From contig NZ_LKKK01000014.1 in assembly GCF_001446935.1 (NCBI RefSeq), positions 124,001 through 188,000 on the forward strand: 64,000 bases of DNA, given 5' to 3'. The DNA comes from Pseudomonas sp. TTU2014-080ASC. GTDB taxonomy: Bacteria; Pseudomonadota; Gammaproteobacteria; Pseudomonadales; Pseudomonadaceae. Shown here piece after piece: positions 59,214 to 64,000 of the stretch. Below the pieces are notes generated by a model. The model saw nothing but the letters and a program-made list of their open reading frames with translations, was not told the origin of the DNA and did no database searches. The first letter of the stretch is position 1. Each line of letters begins with the position of its first letter. A program made the translations under genes and the position numbers.

Positions 59214-59714
59214 ATGCAGCCCAAATTTTCCGTCAAACAACTCTTGGTACTTATTGTCATTGCCAGCTACGGCATGCTTGCTGGGGCGCTGGCTCTACAG
59301 CACTTTTTGGGATGGGAGCCGTGCACGTTGTGCGTACAAATTCGCCTATGGCTGGTTTGCAGCGGCACAGCCGGGCTGCTGATTTTGCTGACGGAGCAAC
59401 TCGGCGTGCGCTGGCTCGGTTTACCGTTCTGCGCCGTGCTACTGGCCGCCAGTGGTATGGCGGTGTACGACAACATCCACCTGCTGCTGATTGAAACCGC
59501 CCTGATTCCCAGCACCAGTTGCTCGCCGTTCCCTTTCTACGCCTTTTACTTCCCGATTCATGAGTGGATGCCTGATGTATTTATGAGCGCAGGCGTGTGT
59601 GGCGAAAACGATTACAAAATTCTCGGCCTGCCGTTCAGCATCTGGACAGCCTTGAGTGTCTCAGCGCTCTTCCTGTTAGTGGCTTACACCCTGCTTCGCG
59701 CCCTTCGCCGCTGA
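59214..59714 (+). CDS. dsbB: Disulfide bond formation protein DsbB
   Basis: 166 residues with four transmembrane helices. The redox cysteines are C37/C40 (EPCTLC) in the first periplasmic loop and C103/C129 (STSCSPF, GVCGEN) in the second, the full DsbB set that reoxidises DsbA and passes electrons to quinone. GGAG lies six bases before the ATG at 59214; an upstream start at 59184 would add ten residues. Pseudomonads often have two DsbB paralogues and this may be either. Confidence 0.94.
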   Translation: MQPKFSVKQLLVLIVIASYGMLAGALALQHFLGWEPCTLCVQIRLWLVCSGTAGLLILLTEQLGVRWLGLPFCAVLLAASGMAVYDNIHLLLIETALIPSTSCSPFPFYAFYFPIHEWMPDVFMSAGVCGENDYKILGLPFSIWTALSVSALFLLVAYTLLRALRR

Positions 59715-59733
59715 TCAATGGCGAAAAGTCTGG

Positions 59734-61149
59734 TTACTGGCTTTGCGTTCCAAGCTGAGCTACATCCCAGCCACCGCCAAGCGCTGCAATCAATTGCACG
59801 CTGGCGGTGAGACGACTGCCCAACAGATTCAAGGCCGTGCGCTCATTACTCAACGCAGTGGCCTGAACATTGACCACCGAGTTGTAATCAACGGTCCCTG
59901 CCCGGTACTGGTTTTCAACCAGTCGCAAGGACTCGCGTGAAGCGTCCAGCGCCTGCTGCTGAATGTCCGCCTCTTGCGCCATTACACTCAGTTGCACCAG
60001 GTAATTCTCAACTTCGCGGAAACTATCCAACACCGACTGACGGTATTGCGCCACTGTCTGGTCATAGGCTGCCTCCGTGCGCTCCAGCTCAGCGCTGCGT
60101 GTGCCACCATCAAACAGGGTCAACGCCAGTTGCGGCCCCAGCGACCAGACACGGTTAGGCAGCTCAATCCAATCAGCGAAACTACTGCCGCGATAACCAC
60201 CTGAGGCAGAGATCGTCAAATCCGGATACCAAGCGGCTTTAGCCACACCAATCTCGGCATTGGCTGCCATGACCCGGCGCTCAGCAGCAGCGATATCTGG
60301 TCGCCGCTCCAGCAGTTGTGAAGGCACAGCCCCCGGCACCTGCGGCAGTGCAGGCAACTCAGAGCGCGAAGCAATAGTCAGCTCGCTGGGAGGAACACCG
60401 ATCAGCACGGCAATGGCGTGCTCCAGCTGAGCCCGCTGCCACTTCAGATCGACAGCTTGCGCCTGAGTACTGCGCAATTGAGTCAGGGCCTGAGTAACAT
60501 CGGATTTGGGTACGATGCCCGCGTTGTACTGATTCTCCGTGAGTTTCAGTGAACGCTCATAGGCGCTTACGGTGGCGTCCAGCAAGCGTTGCTGTTCATC
60601 CATCACCCGCAGCTGCAGATAATTTTGCACAAGCTCTGATTGCAGACTCAGTTTCACCGCAGCCAAGTCCGCCGCACTGGCCTCAAAGCCCGCCTTGCTC
60701 GACTCCAGCGAGCGCCGCAGCTTGCCCCAGACGTCCAACTCCCACGCGGCGTTAAGCCCCAGATCGTAGGTTTTGATAACGCCCTCATCCGCTCCCTGAC
60801 TGCCTCGACTGACTCCAGTACTGCCAGATAGCTTGGGATAGAACGCTGCGCGTGCACCGCGTACCAGCGCACGCGCCTGGCGATACTGAGCCTCGCTGGC
60901 GGCCAGATTCTGGTTGGAGACATTCAAACGCTCCACCAGACTGTTCAGATCGGCGTCTTCGTACAGCTTCCACCACTCACCACGCGCCAGCGCGTCAGCC
61001 GGTGCCGCCTGTGTCCAGCCCTGCATTTGCTTAAAAGCTGCGGGAGTGTCCAATGTTGGGCGCGCGTAGTCAGGGCCAATTGCGCACCCCGTCAACGCCA
61101 GGCTAACCGCCAGCACGGTAGGAAGGTGATTAAAGCGCATCAGGTTCAT
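59734..61149 (-). CDS. opmB: RND efflux outer-membrane factor lipoprotein (OpmB/NodT type)
   Basis: 471 residues. A lipoprotein signal with lipobox LTGC (C22) is followed by two outer-membrane efflux domains typical of TolC/OprM proteins (for example GVPPSELTIASRSELPALP and ERRPDIAAAERRVMAAN). It forms the outer-membrane channel of a tripartite pump. Its ATG overlaps the RND gene stop as ATGA, the muxC-opmB arrangement of P. aeruginosa. Confidence 0.9.
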   Translation of the reverse strand: MNLMRFNHLPTVLAVSLALTGCAIGPDYARPTLDTPAAFKQMQGWTQAAPADALARGEWWKLYEDADLNSLVERLNVSNQNLAASEAQYRQARALVRGARAAFYPKLSGSTGVSRGSQGADEGVIKTYDLGLNAAWELDVWGKLRRSLESSKAGFEASAADLAAVKLSLQSELVQNYLQLRVMDEQQRLLDATVSAYERSLKLTENQYNAGIVPKSDVTQALTQLRSTQAQAVDLKWQRAQLEHAIAVLIGVPPSELTIASRSELPALPQVPGAVPSQLLERRPDIAAAERRVMAANAEIGVAKAAWYPDLTISASGGYRGSSFADWIELPNRVWSLGPQLALTLFDGGTRSAELERTEAAYDQTVAQYRQSVLDSFREVENYLVQLSVMAQEADIQQQALDASRESLRLVENQYRAGTVDYNSVVNVQATALSNERTALNLLGSRLTASVQLIAALGGGWDVAQLGTQSQ

Positions 61150-64000
61150 GTCCTTGTTTCTAGGGCGGCGTCTATCGGTGCCGCGCGCCAGCGGTTGATC
61201 CGCCGGGCCAGTCGATCGAAATACAGGTACACCACCGGCGTGGTGTACAACGTCAGCAATTGGCTGAGTACCAGCCCACCGACAATGGTAATACCCAGCG
61301 GCTGGCGCATTTCCGCGCCTTCAGCCGTGCCTAACATCAACGGCAGCGCACCAAGAATCGCCGCCAGAGTGGTCATCATGATAGGCCGGAAGCGCAGCAA
61401 ACAGGCCTGGCGGATCGACTCCTGAGTGCTCATCTGCTGCTGGCGTTCCAGTTGCAGTGCCAGGTCGATCATCAAAATCGCGTTCTTTTTAACGATACCG
61501 ATCAGCAGGAACAGACCCAGCAGCGAAATCAGGCTGAATTCGATCTTCATCAGCTGCAACGCCAACAAGGCTCCGACACCAGCAGAGGGCAGTGTCGAAA
61601 GGATCGTCAGCGGGTGCACGTAACTCTCATAGAGCACACCGAGCACGATGTAAACCACCACCAACGCCATCAGGATCATCAGCGGCTGATTCTTCTGGGT
61701 CTGCTGAAATGCGCCGCCGGTGCCGCCCATCATGCCTTGCACCTCAGTCGGCAAACCGAGTCGGGCAATCGCCTTGTTAATCGCTTCAGTTGCCTGATCC
61801 AGACTCACGCCTTCAGCCAGAGCAAATCCGATGTTTTCCGCCGCAAACTGGCCCTGATGGCTGACCCTGTCTTCTTCCAGGCTCAACTCCCAGCGGGCAA
61901 AACTGGACAACGAAACCCGTCCACCATCGGCGGTAATCAATTTGATCTGATTGAGCGATTCCGGGTGTTCAGCAAACTTGGGGTTAATCTCCAGCACCAC
62001 GCTGTACTGATTGAGACTGTCGTAGATCGTCGAAACCTGGCGCTGGCTGAAGGCGTTATTGAGCACTGCCGTAATCATCGACATATCCACTCCCAGGCGC
62101 TTGGCCTGCTCACGATCAATGACCAGACGGATTTGCTGCGCGCCGTCTACTTCTTTGGCATCGATATCAGTCAGCTCAGGCAAGGCCCGCAGCGTCTCGC
62201 GAACTGGTGGCAGCCATTTACGTAGCAGGTCGAGGTCGCCAGACATCAGCAGGTATTCATTTTCCGAGCTGCGCCCTTCCCGCCCGCCGACTTGCAGGTC
62301 TTGGTCTGGCATCAAAAACATGCGCCCCCCCGGAACTTTCGGCATGGTCTTGCGCAGCCGTGCGATCACCGCCTGAGAACTGTCTTGACGCTCAGCAATG
62401 GGCTTCAGTCGAACGATAAGAAAGGCATTGCTGATACCACCACCGCCACCAATAAAACCAGCCACGCTCTCGACTGCAGGATCTTTAAGGATGGCGCGCC
62501 GGTAGATTTCCATCTTCGGCTGCATGACCTTAAAAGACAGCCCGTCATCGCCCCGGATCATGCCAATTAGCTGGCCGGTGTCCTGTTGCGGCATAAAGGT
62601 TTTCGGCACGCTGACAAACAGGAAAACGTTAAGCGCAATGGTCGCCAGCAGGCTGAATACCATCAGCAGCGAATGGCGCAGCGCCCAATCCAGCGTCTTG
62701 CTGTAAAACGCCAGCACCCGCGTATGTGCGGCTTGGCTTACCCGCTCCATCCAACCAGGCTCACGCTGCTTGTCATCTGGTTTTAACCAGCGGGCGCAGA
62801 GCATCGGCGTCAGCGTTAAAGACACGACCAGCGAAATCACAATGGCGACGGCCAACGTGATGGAAAACTCGCGGAACAGGCGCTCAACAATCCCGCCCAT
62901 AAACAGGATTGAGACGAACACTGCCACCAGTGACAAGTTCATCGCCAGTAAGGTGAAACCGACTTCCTTGGCCCCTTTGAAGGCTGCCGCCACCGGGTTC
63001 TCACCCTCTTCGATATAGCGCGAGATGTTTTCCAGCACGACGATGGCATCGTCCACCACCAACCCGGTAGCGATGATCAGCGCCATCAGCGACAGGTTGT
63101 TGAGGGAGAAGCCCAGCAAGTACATGACCGCAAACGTGCCAACCAGCGATACCGGCACTGCCAGCGCCGGAATCAGTGCCGCGCGCCAGCGGCCAAGGAA
63201 GGCGAACACCACCAGAATCACCAGCGCCACGGCAATCAGCAATGTCTGCTCGGCCTCGTGCAACGTGGCACGAATCACCGGAGAACGGTCCATAGCCACT
63301 TGCAAATCGACGCTGCCGGGGATCACGGCACGCATCGCAGGCAACTGCGCACGAATCTCGTCGATGGTCTCCAGAATGTTGGCACCGGTCTGGCGATTGA
63401 CCACCAGCAGCACGGCTTCCTGATCATTAAAGAAACCGCTGTTGTAACGGTCTTCAACGCCATCGGTGACTGTGGCCACATCGCCCAAGCGCACCGCCGC
63501 ACCGTTCTGGTAGCGGATGATCAACGGAATATAGTCAGCAGCCTTCTCTAACTGATCACTGGCCTGCACCTGCCAGTGACGTTCGCCATCCTCTACCGAA
63601 CCTTTGGGACGTTTGACGTTGGCATTAGTGATGCTCTGGCGCACTTCATCCAGGGCAATGCCGTAGTGATCGAGCAAGCGGGGTTCCAGCGCCACGCGCA
63701 CCGCTGGCAGCGAACTACCGCCCACCTGCACTTCACCAACGCCACCAATTTGCGCCAACTTCTGCGCCAGAATGGTGGAAGCCACGTCATATAGCTGGCC
63801 TTTGTCGAGCACCGGGCTGGTCAGTGACAGCACCATAATCGGCGCTTGCGACGGGTTGACCTTAGCGTAAGTAGGCATGGTGCGCATGCCGCTGGGCAAC
63901 AGCTCGCGAGACGCATTAATGGCCGCCTGCACTTCCCGCGCTGCGCTGTTGATATCCCGGTCCAAATCGAACTGGATCATGATCCGCGTGCTGCCCTGAC
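61146..64000 (-). CDS. muxC: RND multidrug efflux permease, MuxC/MdtC type (N-terminus outside the window)
   Basis: The frame is open to the right edge; about 950 residues are present and roughly 90 N-terminal residues, including the first transmembrane helix, are missing. The sequence is highly similar to MuxC: RDINSAAREVQAAINASREL, GGSSLPAVRVALEPRLLDHYG, the TM4 aspartates in GLVVDDAIVVLENISRYIEEG (first 20), and a C-terminal half with GIVKKNAILMIDLAL. It belongs to the heteromultimeric muxABC-opmB pump. Its stop overlaps the outer-membrane factor start by 4 bp; no frameshift is visible. Confidence 0.93.
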   Translation of the reverse strand, partial: QGSTRIMIQFDLDRDINSAAREVQAAINASRELLPSGMRTMPTYAKVNPSQAPIMVLSLTSPVLDKGQLYDVASTILAQKLAQIGGVGEVQVGGSSLPAVRVALEPRLLDHYGIALDEVRQSITNANVKRPKGSVEDGERHWQVQASDQLEKAADYIPLIIRYQNGAAVRLGDVATVTDGVEDRYNSGFFNDQEAVLLVVNRQTGANILETIDEIRAQLPAMRAVIPGSVDLQVAMDRSPVIRATLHEAEQTLLIAVALVILVVFAFLGRWRAALIPALAVPVSLVGTFAVMYLLGFSLNNLSLMALIIATGLVVDDAIVVLENISRYIEEGENPVAAAFKGAKEVGFTLLAMNLSLVAVFVSILFMGGIVERLFREFSITLAVAIVISLVVSLTLTPMLCARWLKPDDKQREPGWMERVSQAAHTRVLAFYSKTLDWALRHSLLMVFSLLATIALNVFLFVSVPKTFMPQQDTGQLIGMIRGDDGLSFKVMQPKMEIYRRAILKDPAVESVAGFIGGGGGISNAFLIVRLKPIAERQDSSQAVIARLRKTMPKVPGGRMFLMPDQDLQVGGREGRSSENEYLLMSGDLDLLRKWLPPVRETLRALPELTDIDAKEVDGAQQIRLVIDREQAKRLGVDMSMITAVLNNAFSQRQVSTIYDSLNQYSVVLEINPKFAEHPESLNQIKLITADGGRVSLSSFARWELSLEEDRVSHQGQFAAENIGFALAEGVSLDQATEAINKAIARLGLPTEVQGMMGGTGGAFQQTQKNQPLMILMALVVVYIVLGVLYESYVHPLTILSTLPSAGVGALLALQLMKIEFSLISLLGLFLLIGIVKKNAILMIDLALQLERQQQMSTQESIRQACLLRFRPIMMTTLAAILGALPLMLGTAEGAEMRQPLGITIVGGLVLSQLLTLYTTPVVYLYFDRLARRINRWRAAPIDAALETRT

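Overview
The window is a piece of chromosome from a Pseudomonas (sensu lato) species. The protein sequences and several conserved neighbourhoods support this: oprH-phoP-phoQ, gacA-uvrC-pgsA followed by tRNA-Gly/Cys/Leu, lldR/lldP-lldD-D-lactate dehydrogenase, colR-colS with a methyltransferase and an inaA-type kinase, an FKBP lipoprotein next to tRNA-Asp/Val and rdgC, and muxC-opmB at the right edge. It is mostly core genome. I saw no prophage, insertion sequence, integron or CRISPR array.

Layout. 1-4.4 kb: the end of a DNA-3-methyladenine glycosylase I gene, ttcA, a DnaJ-related protein, a Yip1-type membrane protein, SprT, cytochrome b561 and a cupredoxin. 4.5-7.3 kb: a CoA-transferase and an acyl-CoA synthetase. 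7.6-10.3 kb: dctA with a sigma-54 promoter and tandem upstream sites, then an AraC regulator. 10.3-13.1 kb: oprH-phoP-phoQ with four phased PhoP half-sites. 13.1-16.7 kb: an MFS exporter, a probable unannotated small RNA, a phosphopantetheinyl transferase and an M18 aminopeptidase. 16.7-22.9 kb: a divergent GntR/UTRA regulator and a six-gene operon (binding protein, alkaline-phosphatase-superfamily enzyme, two permeases, ATPase, HAD phosphatase), which looks like an uptake and dephosphorylation system for an unidentified organophosphorus compound. 23-27.6 kb: an AFG1/ZapE ATPase, ahpF, ahpC and a quinone oxidoreductase. 27.7-29.8 kb: the periplasmic protease Prc. 29.9-36.7 kb: the lactate-utilisation locus.

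36.7-41 kb: a small Xre/hypothetical/Sel1 module, a DUF1232 protein, an FKBP lipoprotein, tRNA-Asp and tRNA-Val, and rdgC. 41-47.7 kb: a TRIC-type channel, gor, galU, three tRNAs, pgsA, uvrC and gacA. 47.7-49.2 kb: an AT-rich stretch holding an orphan RcsB-like response regulator. 49.2-51.3 kb: an MDR dehydrogenase and a LysR regulator. 51.3-55.9 kb: inaA, methyltransferase, colS, colR and a PAP2 phosphatase, a cell-envelope stress locus. 55.9-64 kb: a retropepsin-like protein, katG, dsbB, an outer-membrane factor and a truncated RND pump.

The strongest non-coding observations are the regulatory sites: the four-repeat PhoP array, the dctA sigma-54 promoter with DctD-like sites, paired GntR operators, the LldR palindrome, an OxyR-like site at ahpC, two ColR-box matches, and a structured antisense-strand RNA upstream of the phosphopantetheinyl transferase. 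Apart from these, the least understood systems are the organophosphorus operon and the orphan RcsB-like regulator.
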